From NCBI GenBank assembly GCA_000143165.1, contig CP002084.1, positions 1 through 64,000 of the forward strand: DNA of 64,000 bases. Reading direction: 5' to 3'. Below, in pieces: positions 25,236-34,258 of this stretch. Below the pieces are notes generated by a model. It had not been told where the DNA came from. It ran no database searches and saw only the letters and a program-made list of their open reading frames with translations. How positions within the stretch are numbered: position 1 is the stretch's first letter; the number at the start of each line of letters is the position of its first letter. This stretch comes from Dehalogenimonas lykanthroporepellens BL-DC-9 (GTDB taxonomy: Bacteria; Chloroflexota; Dehalococcoidia; Dehalococcoidales; Dehalococcoidaceae). A program made the position numbers and the translations under genes.

Positions 25236-26645
25236 CTACTGGAAAATACGGCTCATTCTCGACTGTGCTTCGGTGTCCCTTTCCCTCACTTTCTGCATAT
25301 CCGCAAGCAGACTCAGTTCTCGCGCGATGAAATCAGTATCCAGATCCCCGGAAACAAATCTGGGGTTTTCCATAATCGCCTTGTGCAGGGCTATGTTGGT
25401 ATCGACGCCGACGATGATATACTCGCTGAGAGCTCGTCTCATTCTCTTGATGGCATCGGTCCGGTTTCTTTCCCAAACAATGAGTTTGCTGATCATCGGG
25501 TGATAGCAATCAGGAATGGTATAACCTTGATGCACTCCGGAGTCAACCCTGATTCCGATACCACCGGGTGACCGATAACCGGTTATCGTCCCGGGGGAAG
25601 GCAGGAAATTCCTCAGCGGGTCCTCGGCATTGATACGGCATTCAATAGCCCATCCGTTGTGTTCGACATCTTCCTGCTTCAGGGAAAGTTCCAAACCGGT
25701 AGCGATGTTGATTTGCTCTTTGACCAGGTCTATCCCGGTGATCATTTCAGTCACAGCATGTTCTACCTGGATTCTGGCATTCACTTCCAGAAAATAATAA
25801 TTACCTTCCGAATAAATGAATTCAATAGTGCCGGCTCCGACATAGCCGATGCCTCTGGCCAGGTCCACAGCCGCCTGCCCCATTTTTTCTCGGATTTCCG
25901 GTGTCAAAGCAGTGGAAGGGGCTTCTTCAATTACCTTGGAGTGGAAACGCTGGATCGAGCATTCACGCTCACCCAGATGGATCACGTTGCCTTTGGTATC
26001 TGCCAGAATCTGGAACTCAATATGACGAGGTTTTTCTATGTATTTTTCGATATAAATGGTCGATATCCCAAAGTATTTATTGGCCATTTCGGGGGAGGAA
26101 CTCAGTGCCCGTTGAAGATCGCCGTCGTTTCGGGCAATGACCATGCCGATACCGCCTCCGCCGCCGGCAGGTTTGACAATCAACGGATACCCGATATCCC
26201 CCAACTCATCCTGCAAAGCCGAAAAATCAGCTGGACACTCCCCTGTTCCGGGAATTATCGGAACTCCAGCCTTAACCGCCTCTTCTCTGGCGGTGATTTT
26301 GTTGCCGGTCAACTCCAGGACACGCGCCGGAGGACCGATGAACGCGATACCGGCCTTTTCACAGGCCTGGGCGAATGTCGGGTTTTCGGAAAGAAAGCCG
26401 TAGCCCGGGTGGATGGCTTCAGCGCCACTGGTTTTCGCTATTTCGATGATTTTGTCTATGTTGAGGTATGACAAAGTCGCTGGCGCCGGCCCGAGTAGAT
26501 AGGCTTCATCGGCATAAAAGGCAAAAAAAGCGTCCTTATCCGCTTCTGAATAGACGGCTACTGTATTGATGCCAAGCTCGCGGCAAGCCCGCATAACACG
26601 AACCGCAATTTCTCCGCGATTGGCAACAAGAATTTTACTTATCAT
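25236..26645 (-). CDS. accC: Biotin carboxylase subunit (acetyl-CoA or pyruvate carboxylase A subunit)
   Basis: ATP-grasp enzyme that carboxylates biotin on a carrier protein. The 469-residue product starts [21 protein letters not shown] and contains the glycine-rich ATP loop [11 protein letters not shown], the catalytic KVIEEAPS region (E and K of the carboxylation site), [10 protein letters not shown], and the C-terminal [11 protein letters not shown]. Without a neighbouring carrier or transferase gene it could serve acetyl-CoA carboxylase or a two-subunit pyruvate carboxylase; sequence alone does not decide. It is a single gene with its own terminator between the decayed transposon and the fdh operon. 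Confidence 0.88.
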   Translation of the reverse strand: MISKILVANRGEIAVRVMRACRELGINTVAVYSEADKDAFFAFYADEAYLLGPAPATLSYLNIDKIIEIAKTSGAEAIHPGYGFLSENPTFAQACEKAGIAFIGPPARVLELTGNKITAREEAVKAGVPIIPGTGECPADFSALQDELGDIGYPLIVKPAGGGGGIGMVIARNDGDLQRALSSSPEMANKYFGISTIYIEKYIEKPRHIEFQILADTKGNVIHLGERECSIQRFHSKVIEEAPSTALTPEIREKMGQAAVDLARGIGYVGAGTIEFIYSEGNYYFLEVNARIQVEHAVTEMITGIDLVKEQINIATGLELSLKQEDVEHNGWAIECRINAEDPLRNFLPSPGTITGYRSPGGIGIRVDSGVHQGYTIPDCYHPMISKLIVWERNRTDAIKRMRRALSEYIIVGVDTNIALHKAIMENPRFVSGDLDTDFIARELSLLADMQKVRERDTEAQSRMSRIFQ

Positions 26646-26733
26646 AGTTTAGATGTCTCCCTGAATGATTGTTCAGCTTATATTAGCACGAAATAGACTT
26701 CTGGATAAACAGGTATTGGGACTTGAAAAAGAA

Positions 26734-26762
26734 GTCAGCCGGTAAAGTATTTACCGGCTGAC
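26734..26762 (-). terminator. Terminator of the fdh operon
   Basis: A 13-bp stem (GTCAGCCGGTAAA and complement) with a 3-base loop, followed on the minus strand by TTCTTTTT. It lies just past the fdhE-like stop. Confidence 0.75.
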
Positions 26763-26786
26763 GGTTGGTTGAACGAATGGATATGG

Positions 26787-27623
26787 TCAGGCCGGTCTGG
26801 TAAACCCTTCCCTGGTGGCCACCATATCTATAGGGGCGGTGATGATATCTTCTGCCTGAGGCCTGCATTCTCTCTTCAATTTCCGCTCATCGGTGGTTTT
26901 GATGTAAGAATGACAGGTATCGCATACCTCGGCAAAATGAGCCGAATCGTCACCGAGGCTCAACTGACGTATCTCGGTTCGCTCCGGGTTTTCACAGTCA
27001 GAACATTTGTGCCTTGGGTATTCCCATTGGGTATGACACATACCACAGAAGAGTTTTCTGAAGCCTTTTTCCCCATAAATGACGCTGTATCTGGGTGGAG
27101 TACCACAGAACGGGCATTTACCTTTAGTCCACGGAATTTCCCTGTTCTGGAATAACGGGTGATAATTCATTGCAGAATGAGAGAAGAAAGGTACCAGCAG
27201 GCTATGAAAGAAGAAAGCCATAGTCTCTGGGTTGAATCCGGTGTCTGACGATAGTGATTCGAGGTCCAATTTATCTGCCAGTAAATCACGAGCAAAAGAA
27301 GAGACATCGTTCCCGTACGACGATATTATTTTGAAAACATCTTCCAGCGGGAAAGAAACCCCGGAAGTCTTACCGAACAACTCTGCAAGATCCTCAGCGG
27401 CAGTTCGAAACACATTAAAAGGCATTTGGGGAATTTGCTCGTTCATAGCCGGTACTCCGGCCGCCAGATTATCTGTGCCGAATGAAGAAACGGCAGGAGC
27501 CGGTCCGAGCTTGGCTCGAACCGACTCCTGGATTTCCAGTATCTTTTTATTCAGGTCAATTACAGGCCCTAGATTGGGCTGTTCCGACTTGTAACGCTCC
27601 AGTTCGGAACATATTTTGTCCAT
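26787..27623 (-). CDS. fdhE: FdhE-like formate dehydrogenase accessory protein
   Basis: Cytoplasmic chaperone that binds the Tat-exported formate dehydrogenase catalytic subunit before assembly. The 278-residue product has a rubredoxin-like C-terminal half with CxxC pairs CPFCGTPP, CGMCHTQWEYPRHKC, CSDCENPERTE and CDTCHSYIKT. The ATG at 27623 (MDKICSELER) is preferred over a GTG 15 bases earlier because GGTGA sits at the right distance upstream. It is the last gene of the fdh operon, and its presence fits a real formate-dehydrogenase-type complex rather than a generic molybdoenzyme. Confidence 0.85.
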   Translation of the reverse strand: MDKICSELERYKSEQPNLGPVIDLNKKILEIQESVRAKLGPAPAVSSFGTDNLAAGVPAMNEQIPQMPFNVFRTAAEDLAELFGKTSGVSFPLEDVFKIISSYGNDVSSFARDLLADKLDLESLSSDTGFNPETMAFFFHSLLVPFFSHSAMNYHPLFQNREIPWTKGKCPFCGTPPRYSVIYGEKGFRKLFCGMCHTQWEYPRHKCSDCENPERTEIRQLSLGDDSAHFAEVCDTCHSYIKTTDERKLKRECRPQAEDIITAPIDMVATREGFTRPA

Positions 27624-27638
27624 ACTTGATTCACCCAC

Positions 27639-28802
27639 TTAGGCCGGTACAACCTCAGGGTCCATTTTGGCCACCGACTCAGGTAATCCAGCCTTCTGGT
27701 AAGAGAACAACGGCAGGTATTTGGCAGCCAGTCTGAAGACATACATCGCACCGGCGATAAGGCCGAAGGTGAATAGGAATTCCCATACGCTCGGGAAATA
27801 ACTACCAACGCGAGCTGGAGCATGGGAAACCATAAGTGTAGCGATACGGTTACTCATCATGCCCAAGACGATCAAGCCTGAAATCCACATCAATCCGGCA
27901 CGGGATTCACGGACTTTCTTGATGGCGATAAGGATTATCGGGATTACTGCCCCGACAGCTATTTCGGCGATGAACAGAGCCCCGAACTCATCAAAGGCAA
28001 AGGCTGACAGATTTCCGCCCTGCGCCAGGTCGTAGAATCTGACTACTAGCCAGACCACCAAGAGGCCAGCGACAATCGGCATGAGTTTGGCGTAAACGTC
28101 CAAACGAGTTGTCAGTTTCCATGATTTGGAAGCTATCAAGCCGAAGAAAGTCAATACCGCAAGGCCAAGGGGCATGGCGGAAATGACGAATAGATATCCC
28201 ATCATGTGCTGATGCCAGAGCAGGTGTTGGTCCGGAGTGATCAGGAACAGCGCACCGAGCGATGACTGATGCAGGAATGATAACAGGATACCGAAGGTAA
28301 CCAGAGGGATGGCCAGCGCGTGCTGGATTTTTGCGGCGTTTTTCAGGCCGAAACGCTCGAATACGTTAGGACTGAACTCAAGGTACAGGACTGTCAGGTA
28401 CATCATGACACACCAGCCCACCTCGAACATGATGGAGTTATGTTGCCACATCCACAGCGGATGTACGATTAAAGGTGTGCGACCTAAATCAACTGCGATA
28501 CCGATGGCACCGATGGTATAACACAGAGCGGCGATAAGGATCGCAGGTTTGACAAGAGGACGGAAAGTTTCGATCCGGAAGATATAAACCAAAGCGGCCA
28601 GAACGAAACCACCGGCGGCGCTGGCAATATAGACACCGACGTCGAAGGCGACCCAAAGCCCCCACGGCCAGTTATCAGTAAGATTGGTGATTGCCCCCAG
28701 GCCCAACACCAGCTTGGCCACAATGACACCTATAGCGCCTAGACCAAGAAGTATCTGGACGATGCCCCAGAAGCTGAACAACGGAATATTTCTGTTATTC
28801 AC
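27639..28802 (-). CDS. NrfD/HybB-family membrane anchor subunit
   Basis: A 387-residue polytopic protein with about ten hydrophobic segments, NrfD/PsrC superfamily, that passes electrons (and in some systems protons) between the iron-sulfur subunit and a membrane partner. Seen: WPWGLWVAFDVGVYIAS near the N-terminus, HNSIMFEVGWCVMMYLTVLYLE, SFLHQSSLGALFLI and LLWHQHMMGY, the last two typical of HybB-like anchors. It lies 2 bases after the iron-sulfur gene and 15 before fdhE. In Dehalococcoides the corresponding protein (OmeB) is thought to replace a quinone-linked anchor. Confidence 0.9.
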   Translation of the reverse strand: MNNRNIPLFSFWGIVQILLGLGAIGVIVAKLVLGLGAITNLTDNWPWGLWVAFDVGVYIASAAGGFVLAALVYIFRIETFRPLVKPAILIAALCYTIGAIGIAVDLGRTPLIVHPLWMWQHNSIMFEVGWCVMMYLTVLYLEFSPNVFERFGLKNAAKIQHALAIPLVTFGILLSFLHQSSLGALFLITPDQHLLWHQHMMGYLFVISAMPLGLAVLTFFGLIASKSWKLTTRLDVYAKLMPIVAGLLVVWLVVRFYDLAQGGNLSAFAFDEFGALFIAEIAVGAVIPIILIAIKKVRESRAGLMWISGLIVLGMMSNRIATLMVSHAPARVGSYFPSVWEFLFTFGLIAGAMYVFRLAAKYLPLFSYQKAGLPESVAKMDPEVVPA

Positions 28803-28804
28803 CT

Positions 28805-29632
28805 CTAATGAGTTCCTCCTTTTGAATTACTATCTATGACGCCTTTGGCTTTCAGGCGCATTGTGCGGAAATAGTAAACTCCAACCAGCAGAGCCGCTAA
28901 TCCTGCTACCTCGTACGGTATCTTCGACAGGAACTCCCAAGTGAAATCAGGATAGGGCTCATTTTCTACTTCTGGGAAGCCGATGTCAAGCGGAGAAACA
29001 CCAGCCAGGAACATCACCTGAGTCCCACCAACTTCGTTTTCACCGTAGACGTGGTCGTAGTATTTGTCCGGACGTTGTTGAATCCTGTTCTTGGCCAGGG
29101 CCAGCAACTGGTCGCGTTCTCCGTAGAAAATAGCACTGGGCGGGCAGGTCTTGGAACACGCCGGTTCCTCGGTGGGCTCTCCCGTTTCGGCGCGGTCCCA
29201 ACACATGGTGCATTTGGCGATCTTGGGCCAGGGGTCGGTTTCGCCTTCTTCGTTGTACCAGCTGAACTTGGGGATATCAAAGGGACAGGCGTTCTGGCAG
29301 TAGCGACAGCCAATACACTTGCCTTCTTCCCACACTACCCGTCCGTTTTCCAGTTTTTGCAGAGCGCCTACAGGACAGACGGAAACACAGGCAGGGTGAA
29401 TACAATGCATACAACGCTTGGAGACGAAATGCCAGGAGATTTCCCCGTTGGCTTTCGGTATTTCGAAAAACTCAACGTGGACATAAGTATGAGCGTTGGT
29501 TTCGACCGGGTTGGTCATGGTGGGGCTGAAACCGGTTTCCACGCCGGGCTTCAGATTCCATTGCTTGCAGGCGCTCTGGCAACCGCGACACCCGGTACAC
29601 CGGACAGTATCGATTAAAAGTCCTTTCGCCAT
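28805..29632 (-). CDS. Four-cluster iron-sulfur subunit of formate dehydrogenase-like complex
   Basis: A 275-residue HybA/FdnH-type subunit. Cys groups: CTGCRGCQSACKQW, CMHCIHPACVSVCP, CIGCRYCQNACP and CTMCWDR...CSKTCPP; a hydrophobic helix near residues 240-260 anchors it. It should collect electrons from FdhA and pass them to the NrfD-like anchor. It closely parallels HupX at 23061, including the tail. Only 3 bases separate it from fdhA and 2 from the anchor gene. Confidence 0.93.
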   Translation of the reverse strand: MAKGLLIDTVRCTGCRGCQSACKQWNLKPGVETGFSPTMTNPVETNAHTYVHVEFFEIPKANGEISWHFVSKRCMHCIHPACVSVCPVGALQKLENGRVVWEEGKCIGCRYCQNACPFDIPKFSWYNEEGETDPWPKIAKCTMCWDRAETGEPTEEPACSKTCPPSAIFYGERDQLLALAKNRIQQRPDKYYDHVYGENEVGGTQVMFLAGVSPLDIGFPEVENEPYPDFTWEFLSKIPYEVAGLAALLVGVYYFRTMRLKAKGVIDSNSKGGTH

Positions 29633-29635
29633 CGT

Positions 29636-32600
29636 TTAGCTCCCCCTTCTGATTACCGGAGGCTCAATGGGTTTGGCCTTCCCGGTGAATTCGGGCAATT
29701 CTCCACTGCCGACTCTTTCGACCTTGACCAGGAAAGCCTTGGATTCCGGAATCATCGTGTTGGCGTCACCGGCGTTGGGTGACAGAGTGTTGGCACTGTC
29801 GCCGACACTAAGCCCAGCCCAGCCCCAATGCCAGGGCATACCGATCTGGTGGATGGTCTTTCCGGCCATGTCGAACGGTTTGAACCGCTTGGTGACCATG
29901 GCCTGGAGCTCGACACTGCCTCTGGCGGAACTGACTTTGACGATATCACCGGATTCGATACTTTTTTCACCGGCCAGTTCTTCGCTGATTTCCACAAAAG
30001 GTTTGGGTACCATTTCAACCAGCCAGGGCAGATTTCGGGTCATGCCGCCGGACTGCCAGTGTTCGACCAGCCTGAAGGTGGTACACACGATGGGGTATTC
30101 ATTGCGATACCCCTTGATATCCAGTCCGCCTTCCCAGATACGGAAGGTCGGGTTATCCTGCTGACTGCTCATGGCGTTATCGACAGGGCTTTCCCAGGGT
30201 TCGTAGTGTTCCGGGAACGGCCCATCAGCCAGACCGGGGCCGAAGATGCTGGCAACGCCGTCGGTCTTCATGATGAACGGCAGGTAGCCACCTTGATTCA
30301 TCGGGGGCGCCCCGCCATCAGGAACGTCACCGTCCCATTTGGCTGATCCGGCATTCCACTTGATAACCGGTTTGGCGGGGTTCCAGGGATTGCCATCCAA
30401 ATCGACAGAACAGCGGTTGTAGATGATGCGGCGATTGATCGGCCACGCCCAGGCGTATTTTGCGTTTAAGCCGATATTGAAGGGGAAGTCATCAAGGTCT
30501 CTTCTGGCAGACATATTGCCGTCTTCGGTGTAACTCCCAGAATACAACCAATTACCGCTGGTAGTAGTGCCATCGGCCCTCAAGCCAACGAAGTTGGTCA
30601 TTAATTTACCGGTGGTCAGGTCATAGCCATTGTTCTCTTTGGCCACCTGGTGGGGGTCAACGTGCGTCCCGTAATTCCAGTCCATCTTGGTGATGGCTTC
30701 AGCATTCGGGCCGCCTTCGGCATTGTAAAGTTCCTGAAGCTTCATCATCAGTAAATTGATCATGTCCAGATCAGGCATGGCGTCTCCGGGTGGATCAACC
30801 GCCTTGTAGCGCCATTGCATCCAACGCGAAGAATTGGTGACCGAACCTTCCTTTTCATAAGAACAGGCGGCCGGCAAGAGGAAAACCTCGGTTCCGATAC
30901 TGGAAGGATCAACCCCGGGGCGTTTCCAGAAGTTGGCGCTTTCGATTTCCCACAGATCCGAGCAGATAACCCAATCCAGTTTTTCCATAGCCTGGATTGT
31001 CTGGGTGTTGTTCGGTCCGCTGATGATGGGATTCATGCCCCATATCATCAACCCTTTGATGTTTCCTTCGTACATGTTCTTGAACAGGGGAATCCAGGAA
31101 TAGTTGGCGCCGGCATCGGCCTTGGGCAACCAATCGAAGCCAAAGCCGTTCTCCGCTGTTCCGTTTTCTCCGTACCAGGCCTTGAGCATGCTGACTGTAT
31201 ACTTGGGGCGGTTTTTCCACCAGTTCAGACTTTTGGGGTCGTGGGATACCGGAGTAGTGCGTGTGTTGTAGTCTGTCAGTGTGAAATCGGTGTCCAGGAA
31301 CATTGGCAGATAGCCGGGCAAGATATGGAAGAGCAGACAATAGTCTGTGGCACCCTGAACATTGGATTCACCGCGGAGGGCGTTGATACCGCCGCCGGCT
31401 AAACCGACATTACCCAGCAGAAGTTGCAGGATACAATAACCACGGATGATTTGGGTACCGTAGGTATGCTGGGTGGCGCCCATGGCATACATGATGGTCA
31501 TGGCCTTTTCCGGGGCGCCGGTTTCGGTGACCAGGTCGGCGATTTCCTGCATCTTGGCGATCGGGATGCCGGCAATCTCGTTGGCTTTTTCAAAGGTGTA
31601 CCTGGAGAAATGTCGTTTCATTAACTGGAATACACAATTGGGGTCCTGGAGGGTCTTGTCCCTGATCGGAACTCCCTGTTCATCCAACTGGAAAGCCCAG
31701 GTGGACTTGTTGTAGTTTCGGGTGGCAGTGTTATAGCCGCTGAACAGGCCGTCAAGGTCAACCGGTCCTTTGAAATCCGGATTGACCAGGAAAGGCGCGT
31801 TGGTATATTCCTTGATGTAGGTCATGTTGTAGTGTTCAGGCCGGACTTCTATGTCTTGAATGACATAATTTATCAGCGCGCCGATTACTGAAATGTCTGT
31901 GCCGGAACGCATCGGGGCGTAGATGTCAGCCTTGGCTGAAGAACGGGTAAACCGGGGGTCAATGGAAATGATCTTGGCGCCGGTGGTCTGGGCTCGGAGA
32001 ATATGGGTGTAAGAAGCCGGATGATTCTCCGCGGGATTGGCGCCGATGATAAGTACAAGGTTAGCATTGGCGACGTCGGTCCAATGATTGGTCATGGCAC
32101 CGCGTCCGAACGATTCCGCCAAACTGGCGACAGTGGAGGAATGTCAGAGGCGGGCCTGTGTTTCCATGTATACCATGCCCAGACCTCTGAGCATTTTTAC
32201 AAGGAGTTCACATTCCTCATTGTCCAGGCAGGAAGCGCCGACCATGGCCAACGCCTCGGTGCGGCGCACCCTATTACCCTTGGCATTGGTTTCAATCCAG
32301 TTATCGTCCCTGGTTTTCTTGATACGCTTGGCCATTTCGGTAATGGCCCAGTCCCATTCCTTTTCTTCCCACTCGGAAGCGCCGGGCGCCCGGTATTTGA
32401 CTTTCTTCAAGCGGCGGGGGTTGTTGTGAATCTGAGCGATGGCCGCTCCTTTGGAGCAGGCGCCGCCTTGGTTTACCGGGTGGTTCGGGTCGCCTTCGAG
32501 GTTGGTCAGTCGGCCCTGCTCATCCGTGTAGCAGAGAAAACCGCAACCTGAAGCATCATAAGGGCAAATGGTGTAAGTTTCCTTGACCCATCTGGGGCGA

Positions 32601-32719
32601 TCGTCCACCGGGGTGGCCGAATCAGCCATGGGGCCCCTGAACAGACCGGCGGTCGCAAAGAGTCCGGCAACTCCGCCACTGGCCTTCAGGAAGTCCCGTC
32701 GCGTGACTTGAGACTTCAT
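29636..32719 (-). CDS. fdhA: Formate dehydrogenase-like catalytic subunit, selenocysteine at UGA
   Basis: One 1027-residue molybdo/tungstoenzyme split by an in-frame UGA at 32144-32146, codon 192. The first part has a twin-arginine signal (TRRDFLKASGG), [4Fe-4S] ligands CPYDASGCGFLCYTDE through ACSKGAA, and ends METQARL; UGA follows and the frame goes on HSSTVASLAESFGRGAMTNHW, exactly the place of catalytic Sec in FdnG/FdhF. The second part carries the bis-pterin-guanine-dinucleotide domains (LIIGANPAENHPAS, GANYSWIPLFKNMY, PVIRRGS end). A SECIS-like hairpin lies directly behind the UGA. First gene of the operon. Dehalococcoides homologues carry Ser here as I recall, so this would be the active form. 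Confidence 0.93.
32112..32146 (-). promoter_or_regulatory. Candidate bacterial SECIS element in fdhA
   Basis: Read on the minus strand, after the UGA come 18 bases, then loop AGTTT held by stem CGCC/GGCG, with outer pairs TTC/GAA. In E. coli fdhF the apical loop also begins 18 bases after the UGA and is preceded by a bulged U; a U precedes the CGCC stem here. Folding and SelB recognition are inferred. Confidence 0.6.
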
Positions 32720-32997
32720 GGATACCCTCCTTTATTTATTTGTCTCTCAAACCTATATGAAATACATCGTCGGCCGATGTCGGACAAATTAATCAGGATA
32801 GCAACGTGCCAACGGTACTAATCCAATTGCGGGGAATAATACCATGCTATCTTTTTGCTGTAAACCGCCAGTTTTAATACTATGTTGGAAACGGTATAGA
32901 AAAAGGGGGAAAAGACCAATATCGATAAAGTAATAATACACTAACCTGACCGGTTGATTATGTTATCGTAAGTACGTTTGACCGGGGAAACGGGTTT

Positions 32998-33672
32998 TCA
33001 GTTTGCCCTTCTGGAGCGGCGTTTACCGATACCCAATAAACGCCGGAGCCAGAGCGGTTGGGGTTTGATGGCGGTTTTTTCCAGTATCAGCTTCTCGTGT
33101 TCCAAAGGCTTGTAACCGGAATCAGGATTCATCCAGGGTAACGAGAAACCCTTGATGCCCCACATTACCACGATATCGAGTTTCGATGGCGGCGGTTCCT
33201 CAGGGCTAACCAGATAGTAGAGTTCCAGACGGGTTTTGTCCGGTAACAGGGTAAAGAATTCCCCTTTATGTTTCGGGTCTTTACGGCTCAAGGTGGCCAG
33301 AGACGCTGTTTCCGCCATACCCACCCGCGCCGAGATTGTTTTCGGGTCTAGCTTCAGATTGACGGGCGTCTGGCGAAACCGGTAGACGGTATTTTTCAGG
33401 TGACAGAAATCGACGAGGACGTCTGGATTGATGGTGATGCTCTTGAGATCGGGGTTCCGGCTGTGCAAGCTAGAGACGGCAAGGCTCAGATAAGGCGCTT
33501 TGGCGTCTGCTTTTTTCAACGAGGCTACAGCCTGGTTCCAACTGTCAGCGGGCATGATGATGCCGCACAGGTTTCCTTTATGATTGGCCGCCCAGTAGAG
33601 AACCCGTCCGGCGGAAGCCGGGACGACCGGCCCGCCCCATAGAAGCAGATATGTATCGGCATTTTCTTTCAT
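32998..33672 (-). CDS. Hypothetical protein between the fdh and com loci
   Basis: A 224-residue soluble protein from the ATG for MKENADTYLLLWGG; an upstream start would add 10 residues. I recognise no domain. It starts with an alternating strand and helix pattern (TYLLLWGGPVVPAS, GRVLYWAANHKGN), with a basic C-terminus (RRLLGIGKRRSRR). It is 3' of the fdh promoter region and transcribed the same way, but 280 bases separate them, so cotranscription is not shown. Confidence 0.55.
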   Translation of the reverse strand: MKENADTYLLLWGGPVVPASAGRVLYWAANHKGNLCGIIMPADSWNQAVASLKKADAKAPYLSLAVSSLHSRNPDLKSITINPDVLVDFCHLKNTVYRFRQTPVNLKLDPKTISARVGMAETASLATLSRKDPKHKGEFFTLLPDKTRLELYYLVSPEEPPPSKLDIVVMWGIKGFSLPWMNPDSGYKPLEHEKLILEKTAIKPQPLWLRRLLGIGKRRSRRAN

Positions 33673-33777
33673 GGGGTAATTGTATAAACCGCGGTTCCTC
33701 ACGTCAAAGCTGGAGATTTCTTGACTGACATCCGGCTTTGTTTTAGCCTTTAGCGACTATTTAGGGAGGCAATACCC

Positions 33778-34257
33778 ATGCTTATTTCCCAGCGACTGGT
33801 GAAAGTCTGTCTGTCGGCTGGCGCCTTTCTGACGACGCTTATGCTGGCAGGCTGCGGCGATTCGGGGTACATCGAAGTGTATTCGCCGGTTCCCGATGAT
33901 CCGATAACCGCATCCGTCATAATCGAAGGTGACGTTACTCTGCCCGGGATATATCCGTTGAAATCCGGCGACACCATCGAAGACCTGTTACGGGCGGCCG
34001 GAGGGCTCGAAGGCGAGCCGGTTATCAAACTGGTGGTTGGCCATGACCCGTCGCCGTCACAGCGGGTGGACCTTAATACGGCACCGGACTGGCTGTTGAT
34101 GGCCCTGCCGGGAGTGGGAGAAGCCAAAGCCGGCGCCATTATCCAATACCGGGAAACCAGCGGCCCGTTTGTCAATACCCTGGAACTCATGAAGGTTCCC
34201 GGTTTCGCCCAGGCAACTTACGACGCTCTCAAAGATTTGATTACGGTGTCGGCCTGA
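33778..34257 (+). CDS. comEA: ComEA-like lipoprotein with SLBB and helix-hairpin-helix
   Basis: DNA-binding protein for transformation. The 159-residue product has a signal with lipobox LAGC near residue 24, an SLBB-like segment (VIIEGDVTLPGIYPLKSGDT), then a tandem helix-hairpin-helix domain: VDLNTAPDWLLMALPGVGEAKA and the second hairpin LMKVPGFAQAT. AGGGAGG lies 9 bases upstream of the ATG. It is 1 base before comEC, the usual com pair. Whether this organism takes up DNA is unknown. Confidence 0.88.
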   Translation: MLISQRLVKVCLSAGAFLTTLMLAGCGDSGYIEVYSPVPDDPITASVIIEGDVTLPGIYPLKSGDTIEDLLRAAGGLEGEPVIKLVVGHDPSPSQRVDLNTAPDWLLMALPGVGEAKAGAIIQYRETSGPFVNTLELMKVPGFAQATYDALKDLITVSA

Positions 34258-34258
34258 A

